DNA from: Bradyrhizobium agreste
GTDB taxonomy: Bacteria > Pseudomonadota > Alphaproteobacteria > Rhizobiales > Xanthobacteraceae
Assembly: GCF_016031625.1 (NCBI RefSeq)
Contig: NZ_JACCHP010000020.1
Location: 186,001 to 250,000 of the forward strand
Direction: 5' to 3'
DNA length: 64,000 nucleotides
The notes beneath the pieces are model-generated. The model was not told the origin of the DNA. It ran no database searches and saw only the letters and a list, made by a program, of their open reading frames with translations. Shown here in pieces: positions 8,163-16,769 of the stretch (positions are counted from its first letter, which is position 1; every line of letters starts with the position of its first letter). The position numbers and the translations under genes are program-made.

Positions 8163-8522
8163 ATGGCTCGCGTTAAACGCGGTGTGACCGCCCACGCCAA
8201 GCACAAGAAAGTCTACAAGGCCGCCAAGGGTTTCTACGGCCGCCGCAAGAACACTATCCGCGCCGCCAAGCCGGCCGTGGAGAAGGCCCAGCAATACGCC
8301 TTCCGCGACCGCAAGCGTCGCAAGCGCACCTTCCGCGCGCTCTGGATCCAGCGCCTCAACGCGGCCGTCCGTCCGTTTGGCCTGACCTACAGCCGATTTA
8401 TCGACGGCTTGGCCAAGTCGGGCATCACCGTGGACCGCAAGGTGCTGTCGGATCTCGCGATCCGCGAGCCCGCCGCGTTCCAGGCGATCGCCGAGAAGGC
8501 CAAAGCCGCACTGGCGGCGTAA
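8163..8522 (+). CDS. rplT: 50S ribosomal protein L20
   Basis: A 119-residue highly basic RNA-binding protein needed early in 50S assembly: [33 protein letters not shown], then the conserved [20 protein letters not shown] and a C-terminal [17 protein letters not shown]. Full length for the family. A GAAGGATTTC ribosome-binding region precedes the ATG. Second gene of the rpmI-rplT operon; pheS lies 220 bp downstream on the same strand after a repeat-like stretch, so pheS may or may not be cotranscribed. Confidence 0.97.
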   Translation: MARVKRGVTAHAKHKKVYKAAKGFYGRRKNTIRAAKPAVEKAQQYAFRDRKRRKRTFRALWIQRLNAAVRPFGLTYSRFIDGLAKSGITVDRKVLSDLAIREPAAFQAIAEKAKAALAA

Positions 8523-8625
8523 AAGCTGCTCCACTGCGCGACTTGCGCAGCATCGAGCTTGTGATGGCCCGGGCAGAGGGCGCGTGTCGCGCTTTCATCG
8601 CCCCGGCCGTCATCTCTCGCGCAAG

Positions 8626-8700
8626 CACACTTCTCCGACGTGGATGCCCGGCGAATCTAACGCGAAGACGCGCTTCGCGCTTTTGGGCCGGGCGTGACGG
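8626..8700. repeat. Intergenic hairpin repeat (GGATGCCCGGC ... GGGCCGGGCGTGACG)
   Basis: Between rplT and pheS, GTGGATGCCCGGCGA is followed by AACGCGAAGACGCGCTTCGCG and GGGCCGGGCGTGACG. The inner GCGAAGACGCGCTTCGC hairpin and the outer GCCCGGC/GCCGGGC arms are a familiar Bradyrhizobium intergenic repeat layout. The assignment rests on one copy in this window. Confidence 0.45.
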
Positions 8701-8742
8701 GCTAGGATCATCGGCTCAGCATCCTGGCCAAAAGGGATTGCC

Positions 8743-9825
8743 ATGACCGATCTTGCCCAGCTCCAAACCCAGATCATCGCCGACATCGCCGCGGCTGCCG
8801 ACGAGGCTGCGCTCGAAGCCGTTCGTGTTGCAGCCCTCGGCAAGAAGGGCTCGATCTCGGCGCTGCTCGCCACGCTAGGCAAGATGTCGCCGGACGAGCG
8901 CAAGACGCAAGGCGCGGCGATCAACCAGGCCAAGGACGAAGTCAGCCAGGCGCTTGCGGCGCGGCGCGACGTGCTGAAGTCGGCGGCGCTCGATGCGCGG
9001 CTCGCATCCGAGACCGTCGACGTCACGCTGCCGCTGCGCGATGCGCCGGCGGAAGCCGGCCGCATCCATCCGCTGAGCCAGGTCTGGGACGAGCTCACCA
9101 CCATCTTCGCCGACATGGGATTCTCGGTGGCCGAAGGCCCCGACATCGAGACCGACGATTACAACTTCACCAAACTGAACTTCCCCGAGGGCCATCCCGC
9201 GCGCGAGATGCACGACACGTTCTTCTTCCATCCGAAGCAGGACGGCTCGCGCATGCTGCTGCGAACCCACACCTCGCCGGTGCAGGTGCGCACCATGCTG
9301 AGCCAGAAACCGCCGATCCGCGTGATCTGCCCGGGCCGCACCTACCGCATCGATTCGGACGCGACCCACACGCCGCAATTCCACCAGGTCGAGGGCCTCG
9401 TCATCGACAAGAGCTCGCATCTCGGCCACCTCAAATGGATCCTGCACGAGTTCTGCAAGGCGTTCTTCGAGGTCGACCACATCAACATGCGCTTCCGCCC
9501 GTCGTTCTTTCCGTTCACGGAGCCGTCGCTGGAAGTCGACATCCAGTGCCGCCGCGACAAGGGCGAGATCCGCTTCGGCGAGGGCGAGGATTGGCTCGAG
9601 ATTCTCGGCTGCGGCATGGTGCATCCCAACGTGCTGCGCGCCTGCGGCATCGATCCCGACGAGTACCAGGGCTTCGCCTGGGGCATGGGCATCGACCGCA
9701 TCGCCATGCTGAAATACGGCATCGCCGATCTGCGCCAGCTGTTCGACAGCGACGTCCGCTGGCTGTCTCACTACGGCTTCAAGCCGCTGGAGGTGCCGAC
9801 GCTGGCGGGGGGATTGAGCACGTGA
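8743..9825 (+). CDS. pheS: Phenylalanine--tRNA ligase alpha subunit
   Basis: A 360-residue class II aminoacyl-tRNA synthetase catalytic subunit that charges tRNA-Phe as an alpha2-beta2 enzyme. The N-terminal about 85 residues form the coiled-coil tRNA-binding arm; the catalytic core carries [20 protein letters not shown], the motif-2 region [16 protein letters not shown] and motif 3 in [17 protein letters not shown], whose arginine binds ATP. Full length. pheT, its partner, is normally next to it, but a DUF559 gene with flanking repeats separates them here by 664 bp. Confidence 0.97.
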   Translation: MTDLAQLQTQIIADIAAAADEAALEAVRVAALGKKGSISALLATLGKMSPDERKTQGAAINQAKDEVSQALAARRDVLKSAALDARLASETVDVTLPLRDAPAEAGRIHPLSQVWDELTTIFADMGFSVAEGPDIETDDYNFTKLNFPEGHPAREMHDTFFFHPKQDGSRMLLRTHTSPVQVRTMLSQKPPIRVICPGRTYRIDSDATHTPQFHQVEGLVIDKSSHLGHLKWILHEFCKAFFEVDHINMRFRPSFFPFTEPSLEVDIQCRRDKGEIRFGEGEDWLEILGCGMVHPNVLRACGIDPDEYQGFAWGMGIDRIAMLKYGIADLRQLFDSDVRWLSHYGFKPLEVPTLAGGLST

Positions 9826-9870
9826 GGGCGGCACTCGACTTGGAGTCTGCCAAGACTCTCTCCGTTCCCT

Positions 9871-9922
9871 CCGCGGAGACACCCCTCTCCCTGCCCCTCC
9901 CCCGCAAGCGGGGGAGGGGATG
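9871..9922. repeat. Dispersed palindromic repeat, outer left copy upstream of the DUF559 gene
   Basis: Contains GCGGAGACACCCCTCTCCC and CCCTCCCCCGCAAGCGGGGGA. Orientation matches the right-hand copy at 10407-10460 and is opposite to the copy at 9987-10039, so the left side of the DUF559 gene has two head-to-head copies about 65 bp apart. Confidence 0.8.
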
Positions 9923-9986
9923 GAAAGAGCGTGTGTGGGGCGGCTATCTCATGGATACGTATTCTCTGTCCGCCCGACAGGTCGGA

Positions 9987-10039
9987 CTCCCTCCCCCGCT
10001 TGCGGGGGAGGGGTGGGGAGAGGGTTTCTCCGCGATGGG
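9987..10039 (+). repeat. Left inverted repeat of the DUF559 unit
   Basis: A 53-bp sequence starting CTCCCTCCCCCGCTTGCGGG and ending TTTCTCCGCGATGGG. Its reverse complement is nearly identical to 10407-10460, with about 4 mismatches and one 1-bp gap over some 53 bp. The ATG of the DUF559 gene (10035) lies inside this arm. Confidence 0.85.
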
Positions 10040-10493
10040 GCTGCCAATGGTCGATCCCAAGCATCCGGCCTGGAAAATATCCGACAAGCTGCGCGCCAAT
10101 GCGCGCGCGCTCAGACGCGACTCGACCGATGCGGAGCGAATCCTCTGGTCGGAGCTGCGCGCTGGGCGGTTGAACGGCGCGAGTTTCCGCCGCCAAGTGC
10201 CGATCGAGAACTACATCGCCGATTTCATCTGCCACGCGGCCAAGCTCGTCATCGAGCTCGATGGCGGCCAGCACTTCTCGGACGAAGGCGAGCGCGCGGA
10301 TACACGCCGCTCGACCGTGCTCGAGGCGAAGGGCTTCAAGGTGCTCCGCTTCAGCAATCTCGATGTCATGACAAACCGTTCCGGTGTTCTTGAAACAATA
10401 ATCACTGCCATTGCGGAGAGAACCCTCTCCCCAGCCCTCCCCCGCAAGCGGGGGAGGGAGCAGACCGTCTCCGTGGAGAAGAAGCAGCCATGA
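10035..10493 (+). CDS. DUF559 endonuclease-fold protein, inserted between pheS and pheT
   Basis: A 152-residue protein whose core is a typical DUF559 domain (PD-(D/E)XK/Vsr-like nuclease fold): [20 protein letters not shown], then [20 protein letters not shown], the acidic catalytic strand [11 protein letters not shown], and [15 protein letters not shown]. The D of ADF, the E and D of IELDGGQ and the following Q are the usual metal-site positions. The start codon lies in one copy of the dispersed palindrome and the last 25 or so residues ([13 protein letters not shown]...) are translated from a second, inverted copy. The stop overlaps the pheT ATG by 4 bp. It may be an autonomous mobile nuclease or a repair nuclease; no function has been shown by this sequence. 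Confidence 0.85.
   Translation: MGLPMVDPKHPAWKISDKLRANARALRRDSTDAERILWSELRAGRLNGASFRRQVPIENYIADFICHAAKLVIELDGGQHFSDEGERADTRRSTVLEAKGFKVLRFSNLDVMTNRSGVLETIITAIAERTLSPALPRKRGREQTVSVEKKQP
10407..10460 (-). repeat. Right inverted repeat of the DUF559 unit
   Basis: Begins GCCATTGCGGAGAGAACCC and ends CGCAAGCGGGGGAGGGAG. Inverted relative to 9987-10039. It is translated as the tail of the DUF559 protein and ends 30 bp before the pheT start, so pheT's ribosome-binding site GTGGAGAAG lies just outside it. Confidence 0.85.
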
Positions 10494-12898
10494 AATTTAC
10501 CCTCTCCTGGCTGAAGGATCATCTCGAGACCGACGAGCCGCTGGACAAGCTTGTCGACAAGCTCACCATGATCGGACTCGAGGTCGAGAACATCGAGGAC
10601 AAGGCGAAGGCGCTGAAGCCGTTCACCATCGCAAAGGTGATCTCGGCCGAGCAGCATCCGAATGCGGATCGCCTGCGCGTCTGCATGGTCGACACCGGCG
10701 ACGGCGGTGCGCCGGTGCAGGTGGTGTGCGGGGCGCCGAATGCGCGCGCCGGGCTCGTCAGCGTGTTCTCCCCGCCCGGCACCTACATTCCTGGCAAGGA
10801 CATCACGCTTGGAATCGGCACCATCCGCGGCGTCGAGAGCCGCGGCATGCTGTGCTCGGCGGCCGAGCTGCAGATCTCCAACGACCATGACGGCATCATG
10901 GAATTGCCGGCGGACGCGCCCATTGGCGCTGCCTATGCCGAATGGGCCGGGCTCGGCGATCCCGTGATCGAGATCAATTTGACGCCGAACCGGCAGGACT
11001 GCACCGGCGTGCACGGCATCGCGCGCGATCTCGCCGCCGCCGATATGGGCAAGTTCAAGGACCCGACCATCAAGCCGATCAAGGGCGAATTCCCCTGCCC
11101 CGTAAAGGTCACGGTCGAGGACGCCACGCTCTGCCCGGGTTTTGCGCTCCGCCTCGTGCGCGGCGTCAAGAACGGACCGTCGCCGGAATGGCTGCAGAAG
11201 CGGCTGACCGCGATCGGCCTGCGTCCGATCAACGCGCTGGTCGACATCACCAACTTCATGACCTACGACCGCGCGCGCCCGCTGCACGTGTTCGACGCCA
11301 GGAAGGTGAAGGGCAATCTCGTCGTGCGCCGCGCCCGCGAGGGCGAGACCCTGCTGGCGCTCGACGGCCGCACCTACAATCTCGATCCCGCCATTTGCGT
11401 GATCGCGGACGAGCACGGCGTCGAATCACTCGCCGGCATCATGGGCGGCGAGGCCTCGGGCTGCGACGAGAACACGACTGACGTGCTGATCGAATCGGCG
11501 CTGTGGAACGAGATCAACATCGCCCAGACCGGCCGCAAGCTCGGCATCAATTCGGACGCACGCTACCGCTTCGAGCGCGGCGTCGATCCGGCCTTCATGG
11601 TGCCCGGCGTCGAACTCGCGACCAAGCTGGTGATGGAGATGTGCGGCGGCACGCCGTCCGAAACGTTCGTGGTCGGCAAGTCCTTCGCCGACGACCGCGT
11701 GATCGACTTCCCGGTCACGGAAGTGAAGCGCCTCTCCGGCATCGACGTGCCGCAGGTCGAGATGAAGCGCATCCTGACCCATCTCGGTTTCATGATGGCA
11801 GGCCCCGGCCCGGTGGTGAAGGTCGCGGTGCCGTCGTGGCGCACCGACGTGCACGGCAAGGCCGACATCGTCGAGGAGATCGTCCGCATCTTCGGCGTCG
11901 ACAAGGTGCCGATGACGCCGTTCGAGCGCGGCGACGAGCCGCGCAAGCCGGTGCTGACGCCGCTGCAGCTGCGCACCCGCCGCGCGCGGCGCGCGCTTGC
12001 GAGTCGCGGCATGGTCGAAGCCGTGACCTGGTCGTTCATCGCCAGGCCGGCAGCCGAATTGTTCGGCGGCGGACAGCGCGAGTTAGAGGTGGCCAACCCG
12101 ATCGCGTCCGATCTCTCCGACATGCGCCCGACCCTGCTCGCCGGCCTGATCGCAGCCGCGCAGGCCAATGCCGATCGCGGCTTCGGCGATGTCGCGCTGT
12201 TCGAGGTCGGCCAGGTGTTCAAGGGCGATCGCCCGCAGGACCAGTTCATGGCGGCGAGCGGCGTGCGCCGCGGCCTTGCGTCGTCCGAAGGGCTCGGACG
12301 GCACTGGACGGGCTCGGCGCAGGCCGACGTATTCGACGCCAAGGCCGATGCGCTGGCGGTGCTGGCGGCGGCCGGCGCGCCGATGCAGGCGCTGCAGATC
12401 GTGGCGGGTGGTCCCGGCTGGCTGCATCCGGGCCGCTCCGGCACGATCCAAATCGGGCCGCAGAACGTGCTCGGCACTTTCGGCGAAGTGCACCCCAGAG
12501 CGCTCGAGGCGCTCGGCGCCGACGGGCCGCTTGTCGTGTTCGAGGTGATCCTCGACCGCATTCCCGAGGCGAAGAAGAAGCCGACGCGCGCCAAGCCCTT
12601 GATCGAGCTCTCGGCGTTCCAGCCGGTGTCGCGTGACTTCGCTTTCATCGTCGATCGCGCCGTCAAGGCCGGCGACATCGTCCGCGCGGCGCAAGGCGTC
12701 GACAAGAAGCTGATCACCGGCGTCAATGTCTTCGACGTTTACGAGGGCAAGGGCATCGATGAGGCTAAGAAGTCGATCGCGATCGCGGTCACGCTTCAGC
12801 CGCGCGAGAAAACCCTGACCGATCAGGAGATCGAAGCTGTCGGTGCCAAGATCGTCGCCGAGGTCACCAAGAAGACCGGCGGCACTCTTCGCGGATGA
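10490..12898 (+). CDS. pheT: Phenylalanine--tRNA ligase beta subunit
   Basis: An 802-residue bacterial-type Phe[21 protein letters not shown], an EMAP-like tRNA-binding domain (about residues 40-150), the B3/B4 editing domain (about 210-390, with [17 protein letters not shown]), the B5 domain (about 400-480), the catalytic-like core and the C-terminal ferredoxin-fold anticodon-binding domain ([20 protein letters not shown] onward). It completes the alpha2-beta2 enzyme with pheS. Its ATG overlaps the stop of the DUF559 gene by 4 bp, so translational coupling to that gene is expected. The last codons overlap the TauE-like gene by 4 bp. Confidence 0.97.
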   Translation: MKFTLSWLKDHLETDEPLDKLVDKLTMIGLEVENIEDKAKALKPFTIAKVISAEQHPNADRLRVCMVDTGDGGAPVQVVCGAPNARAGLVSVFSPPGTYIPGKDITLGIGTIRGVESRGMLCSAAELQISNDHDGIMELPADAPIGAAYAEWAGLGDPVIEINLTPNRQDCTGVHGIARDLAAADMGKFKDPTIKPIKGEFPCPVKVTVEDATLCPGFALRLVRGVKNGPSPEWLQKRLTAIGLRPINALVDITNFMTYDRARPLHVFDARKVKGNLVVRRAREGETLLALDGRTYNLDPAICVIADEHGVESLAGIMGGEASGCDENTTDVLIESALWNEINIAQTGRKLGINSDARYRFERGVDPAFMVPGVELATKLVMEMCGGTPSETFVVGKSFADDRVIDFPVTEVKRLSGIDVPQVEMKRILTHLGFMMAGPGPVVKVAVPSWRTDVHGKADIVEEIVRIFGVDKVPMTPFERGDEPRKPVLTPLQLRTRRARRALASRGMVEAVTWSFIARPAAELFGGGQRELEVANPIASDLSDMRPTLLAGLIAAAQANADRGFGDVALFEVGQVFKGDRPQDQFMAASGVRRGLASSEGLGRHWTGSAQADVFDAKADALAVLAAAGAPMQALQIVAGGPGWLHPGRSGTIQIGPQNVLGTFGEVHPRALEALGADGPLVVFEVILDRIPEAKKKPTRAKPLIELSAFQPVSRDFAFIVDRAVKAGDIVRAAQGVDKKLITGVNVFDVYEGKGIDEAKKSIAIAVTLQPREKTLTDQEIEAVGAKIVAEVTKKTGGTLRG

Positions 12899-13665
12899 CG
12901 CTGGCGGATTTCCTTCCGGAGGACGTCAGCCTCACGATTGCGGCGGCGCTCTGCGCCGTCGCTTTCGTTTCGGGCACCGCGCGCGGCTTCTCCGGCTTCG
13001 GCGCGGCGCTGATCTTCATGCCGCTGGCGAGCAGCATCGCGGGGCCGCGGCTCGTTGCCGCCGTGCTGCTCGTCATCGATTTCGTTGCGGCCGCGCCGCT
13101 GCTGCCCGATGCCTGGCGAAAGGCCGACCGCGAGGCCACCGCGGTGATCGTGCTAGGCGCGCTGATCGGCGTCCCCGCCGGCACCTATTTCCTCAGCGTG
13201 CTCGAACCCGTCACCACGCGCTGGATCATCTCCGTTTTCGTGGCCGCGCTGTTGCTGCTGCTGTTGTCGGGCTGGCGCTATCGCGGCAAGGACCACGCCT
13301 GGCTCTCGGTCGGTATCGGCGGCCTCTCCGGCTTCTGCAGCGGACTGGCGCAGACCGGCGGGCCGCCGATCGTCGGCTACTGGCTGGGACGCCCGATCGC
13401 GCCGGTCGTCGCGCGCGCCAACATCGTGCTGTTCTTCGGCGCCTCGGATTTCTTCTCCATGATCAGCTATGCGAGCACGGGCCTGATCAGCCGCGACTCG
13501 CTGCTGCTGTCGCTCATCGTCGGCCCGGTCTATGCGGCTGGGGTTGCGTTCGGCAGCTCATTGTTCGGCCGCGCCAGCGAGAAGGTGTTTCGCGGTATCT
13601 GCTATGCGCTGATTGCGTTGGCGGTGGTTTTTGGGCTGCCGGCATTGGATGGCGTGCTGCGCTGA
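12895..13665 (+). CDS. TauE/SafE family sulfite/anion exporter-like membrane protein
   Basis: A 256-residue polytopic protein, about eight hydrophobic segments arranged as two four-helix halves, with the family turns [18 protein letters not shown] (about 23-40) and its repeat [21 protein letters not shown] (about 143-163). TauE/SafE proteins export sulfite, sulfoacetate or other organic anions across the inner membrane; the substrate is not evident. It overlaps the pheT stop (GATGACG, 4 bp), so it is cotranscribed and perhaps translationally coupled, though there is no obvious functional link. Confidence 0.88.
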   Translation: MTLADFLPEDVSLTIAAALCAVAFVSGTARGFSGFGAALIFMPLASSIAGPRLVAAVLLVIDFVAAAPLLPDAWRKADREATAVIVLGALIGVPAGTYFLSVLEPVTTRWIISVFVAALLLLLLSGWRYRGKDHAWLSVGIGGLSGFCSGLAQTGGPPIVGYWLGRPIAPVVARANIVLFFGASDFFSMISYASTGLISRDSLLLSLIVGPVYAAGVAFGSSLFGRASEKVFRGICYALIALAVVFGLPALDGVLR

Positions 13666-13674
13666 CAATCTCCG

Positions 13675-13832
13675 CTGTCGTCCCGGGGCGCGCGTAGCGC
13701 GAGCCCGGGACCCATAACCCCAGGGAGTGGTTATGGGTCGAGCTGGTAACTCCAAGTCTTCGCCAAATCACGCCCTGTGGGTATGGATCCCGGATCTGCG
13801 CTCCGCTTCGCTGCGCTTGTCCGGGACGACAG
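13675..13832. repeat. Dispersed palindromic repeat with CTGTCGTCCCGG / CCGGGACGACAG ends
   Basis: About 158 bp between the convergent TauE-like and amine-oxidase genes. The outer arms CTGTCGTCCCGG and CCGGGACGACAG are perfect inverts; inside are CGCGTAGCGCGAGC, an inverted pair around ACCCATAACCCC / GGTTATGGGT, and GGATCCCGGATC. Non-coding; it may serve both convergent genes as a terminator. Confidence 0.75.
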
Positions 13833-13858
13833 TGGAGTTTGTCGCTGCTTGGCTGCCG

Positions 13859-15247
13859 CTACTGCGACCTTACCCGCCGCTTCTTCGTCGACTGCGTCGG
13901 CACGTCGGCCGGTTCGTCCTTGAGCGCGCCGATTTTGCGCAGGGCGGCGTCCGCGGCGCGTTCGCCGCTCTCCCAGGCGCCGTCGACGGTGCCCCAGAGC
14001 GTCTCGTGCGTGGCTTCGCCGGCGAGGAACACATTGCCGACCGGCTCGGCCAGGATCTTCCGCGAGAGCTGGCCGCCGGGCGAGGCTGCCGACATCGCGC
14101 CCATGACATAGGGCGAGGCGTTCCAGCGCGTGGCGCTGGTCTTTTGCACCACGGCAGCGGCCTCACTGCCGAACAGCTTTGTGATCCATTCCTTGGCGAA
14201 AGCCACCATGGCCTTCTCGCCCTGCTCGGCGAGATCGCGGCCAAACGAGCCGCCGACGTCGATCGAGCACAGCGAGGAGCCGCCGATATTGGCGAACATC
14301 AGCGCCGTTCGGGTCGAATTGCTCTGCTCGATCAGGATGTCGTCGCGCGAGAGGCCGAGCGGATTGCCCGGCAGCTGCAGCACGATACGATCGTAGCTGC
14401 CGAGGCTGAGCTTCGATGCCGCATCCAGGGTCCGCTTGGGAATGTCGGGTGCGAACTTGATCGCGCCCGAAGTCAGCACGTTTGTCGAGACCGTGACGAT
14501 GGCGGCGCGCGCGGCGATCTTGCCGGCTTGCGTCTCGACGCTGACGTCGCGGTTGCTCCAGGCGATGCGGCTCGCCGGCGTCGCCAGCGCCACCGGCGCC
14601 TGTTCGGCGAGCCTGGCGATCAGCGTGCCCAAACCCTGCCGGCAGGCGATCGCCGCGTTGCGATCCTGCGCGCGCCCCTTGTCGATCGCGGACAGCTCCT
14701 TCAGGTCCTTGCCGGCGAAGCTGGCTCCCAGCATGAACTCGGCCGCGCCGGCCCAGTCGCCGAGATCCTTCGGCAGCACCGATGCGCAGGAGGTGTCGAG
14801 CTTGCCCCGCGCGGCCTCGTCGATGGCGCGGTTGGCGCGCACCAGGGCGGCCAGGAACTGCTCGGTCTCGCCCGCGCGCGCGTTGCGGCGGCCGATGCGC
14901 ATCTTCTGGCCCGAGGGCGCCGGCAGCACGTCGAGCCCGGCATTGCGCGCCAGCCGGATCATCGGGTTGGTGTCGGGATTGTGCATCCAGCGCGCGCCAC
15001 GGTCGAACGGCGTGTCGAAGGTCGTGCTGTCGGTGATGCAGCGGCCGCCGACTTGCGAGGCCGCTTCCACCACGATGACCTTGCGGCCGGTTGCCATGAT
15101 ACGCCGCGCCGCGGCAATTCCCGCCGCCCCCGCACCGATCACGACGATGTCGGCCTCGCGCGGCAGGGGCGCGGCGGATGCGCGCAGCACCGGCATCGCC
15201 GCAAGGGCCGCCGACGCCGAAAGAAAGCCGCGGCGCGTGATTGTCAT
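13859..15247 (-). CDS. Tat-exported flavin monoamine oxidase family protein
   Basis: A 462-residue FAD-dependent amine oxidase. The chosen start gives a twin-arginine signal, MTITRRGFLSASAALAAMPV, followed by APLPREADIVVIGAG and the Rossmann motif GAGAAG (38-43) with EAASQVGGR at 61-69, where the FAD ribose binds. The C-terminus carries the FAD-closing segment VFLAGEATHETLWGTVDGAW. These enzymes oxidise primary amines or amino acids to aldehydes or imines with peroxide release, and the Tat signal places it in the periplasm already folded with FAD. The frame is open 30 codons further upstream, but that would bury the Tat signal. Convergent with the TauE-like gene; substrate unknown. Confidence 0.88.
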   Translation of the reverse strand: MTITRRGFLSASAALAAMPVLRASAAPLPREADIVVIGAGAAGIAAARRIMATGRKVIVVEAASQVGGRCITDSTTFDTPFDRGARWMHNPDTNPMIRLARNAGLDVLPAPSGQKMRIGRRNARAGETEQFLAALVRANRAIDEAARGKLDTSCASVLPKDLGDWAGAAEFMLGASFAGKDLKELSAIDKGRAQDRNAAIACRQGLGTLIARLAEQAPVALATPASRIAWSNRDVSVETQAGKIAARAAIVTVSTNVLTSGAIKFAPDIPKRTLDAASKLSLGSYDRIVLQLPGNPLGLSRDDILIEQSNSTRTALMFANIGGSSLCSIDVGGSFGRDLAEQGEKAMVAFAKEWITKLFGSEAAAVVQKTSATRWNASPYVMGAMSAASPGGQLSRKILAEPVGNVFLAGEATHETLWGTVDGAWESGERAADAALRKIGALKDEPADVPTQSTKKRRVRSQ

Positions 15248-15437
15248 CTCATGGTTTCCGGGGACTTGCGGCGCACGTGAACAGCCCGCGAACCTTGCCG
15301 TATCCGATGTTGCGCAGCAACCAGCATAGTGAATCAATCATGGTTGATCTCACAGAGCAATGAACCGAATTGCAACACGTTTCGACCATGATAGAGAAGG
15401 GAAAAAGACGGCCGGAAAAGGCCGTGGGGGGTTCGAC

Positions 15438-16403
15438 ATGGGGACGGTCCTGGATTCTGTCGGCAAGCTGATTGCCGCGTACCTCTCGAAGGAGGTGCCG
15501 GGCTATGAGCCGTTCACGCCGAGCGACCCCGAGCATCTGCGCGGCGTCATCGAACCCGGCGACGTGCTGCTGGTCGAGGGCAACAACCGCATCTCCGGCA
15601 TCATCAAATACCTGACGCAGTCGACCTGGTCGCATGCCGCGCTCTATGTCGGCCCGATCGAGGGGGCCGAGGAGCCGAGCGGCGAGCCGCACGTTCTCAT
15701 CGAGGCCAATATCGGTGAAGGCGTCACCTCGGCGCCGCTGTCGAAATATTTCCCCTATCACACCCGCCTCTGCCGTCCGGTCGGGCTGTCCTATGAGGAC
15801 CGCCATACGGTCTGCCGCTATGCGATCAACCGCATCGGCTTCGGCTACGACACCAAGAACATCGTCGACCTCATGCGCTACCTGTTCCCGCTGCCGATAC
15901 CGCAGCGCTGGCGCCGGCGCATGATCGCGATCGGCTCGGGTGACCCGACCAAGATCATCTGCTCGGCCCTGATCGCGCAGGCCTTCGACGCCGTGCGCTA
16001 CCCGATCCTGCCGAAGATCACCAAGGCCGGCAGCCGCGCCGCCCGGCGCGAAATCCTGCACATCCGCGATTCCTCGCTCTACATGCCCCGCGACTTCGAC
16101 ATCTCGCCCTATTTCGAAGTCGTCAAACCCACCATCGTGCACGGGTTCGACTACACCGCCCTGCACTGGGCCGACAAGCAGAAGCCGCTCGAGGAGGTGG
16201 CGGGCACGTTCAGTGTGTTTCCAGAAACGCTCAGTGCGCCGCCGCTCGTTCCTGAGGCGATTGACGAAGAGACGCCGGCTGAAGTTCCGGCTGAAGAAGT
16301 GAGTGCGCAGCCTGCGCAAATCAGCGCGGCTTTCTCCGCGCATTTCGTGCAGTTGAGCGAGCTCGCGATCTACCGCGCGCGGGCGCGGGAGATGGCAGCG
16401 TAA
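15438..16403 (+). CDS. YiiX/YebB-like NlpC/P60-fold protein (predicted cysteine peptidase/amidase)
   Basis: About 321 residues from the ATG at 15438. The central domain resembles the circularly permuted NlpC/P60 (papain-like) families: an acidic GDVLLVEGNNRISG (41-54), the histidine motif WSHAALYVG (His66), a conserved LIEANIGEG, and the cysteine motif KIICSALIAQAF (Cys175). Members are lipid- or peptidoglycan-linked hydrolases in other bacteria, but this one has no signal peptide. The C-terminal 70 residues are acidic and Pro/Glu-rich. The frame is open to another ATG at 15360; a G-rich stretch (GGGGGG) precedes 15438. Function is inferred from the fold only. Confidence 0.75.
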   Translation: MGTVLDSVGKLIAAYLSKEVPGYEPFTPSDPEHLRGVIEPGDVLLVEGNNRISGIIKYLTQSTWSHAALYVGPIEGAEEPSGEPHVLIEANIGEGVTSAPLSKYFPYHTRLCRPVGLSYEDRHTVCRYAINRIGFGYDTKNIVDLMRYLFPLPIPQRWRRRMIAIGSGDPTKIICSALIAQAFDAVRYPILPKITKAGSRAARREILHIRDSSLYMPRDFDISPYFEVVKPTIVHGFDYTALHWADKQKPLEEVAGTFSVFPETLSAPPLVPEAIDEETPAEVPAEEVSAQPAQISAAFSAHFVQLSELAIYRARAREMAA

Positions 16404-16436
16404 CCACCCGCCCCTCTTGTCGGGAGAGAGGGCGCG

Positions 16437-16712
16437 TTACCGCTCCGCTCGTCCGATCACCGCCATCAGCTCCGCGATCTTGGCGCGCTGGTCGGCCTTG
16501 TCGCCGCTCGCGATGGCGTGCTCGACGCAATGGGCGACGTGATCCTTCAGAATCTCTTCCTCGACCCGGCGCAGCGCGGCACGCACCGCCGCGATCTGCG
16601 TCACGATGTCGATGCAGTAGCGGTCTTCCTCTACCATTTTCGAGAGGCCACGAACCTGGCCCTCGATCCGGCCGAGACGCTTTCCGACGGATGCCTTGAT
16701 GTCCTTGCGCAT
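16437..16712 (-). CDS. csoR: CsoR/FrmR-family copper-sensing repressor
   Basis: A 91-residue all-alpha repressor. The Cu(I)-binding triad of CsoR is present with exact spacing: Cys33, His58 and Cys62 (25 then 4 residues, as in the Mycobacterium protein). The N-terminal [20 protein letters not shown] is the DNA-contact helix region of this family. The gene is divergent from a copper-type P1B ATPase, and the 57-bp space between the two starts holds a TATACCC/GGGTATA palindrome. In the apo form CsoR binds such operators and copper releases it. FrmR (formaldehyde) and RcnR (nickel) differ at the metal ligands, and the neighbour supports copper. Confidence 0.88.
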   Translation of the reverse strand: MRKDIKASVGKRLGRIEGQVRGLSKMVEEDRYCIDIVTQIAAVRAALRRVEEEILKDHVAHCVEHAIASGDKADQRAKIAELMAVIGRAER

Positions 16713-16720
16713 GGGGTCTA

Positions 16721-16739
16721 TATACCCCTACCGGGTATA
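16721..16739. promoter_or_regulatory. CsoR operator palindrome
   Basis: TATACCC CTACC GGGTATA, 7-bp perfect arms with a 5-bp spacer, lying between the divergent csoR and copper ATPase starts (9 bp from the csoR start codon, 31 bp from the ATPase start). CsoR-type sites are GC-rich palindromes with TACCC/GGGTA arms, so both genes are probably repressed from this site. Confidence 0.8.
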
Positions 16740-16769
16740 GGTTTCAAGACCGGGCGCAAGAGCCGGAAC

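Noticed and set aside
8523-8742. tRNA or small RNA gene between rplT and pheS
   Set aside because: Hairpins are present but fit the dispersed-repeat pattern; no cloverleaf, T-loop consensus or terminator was found.
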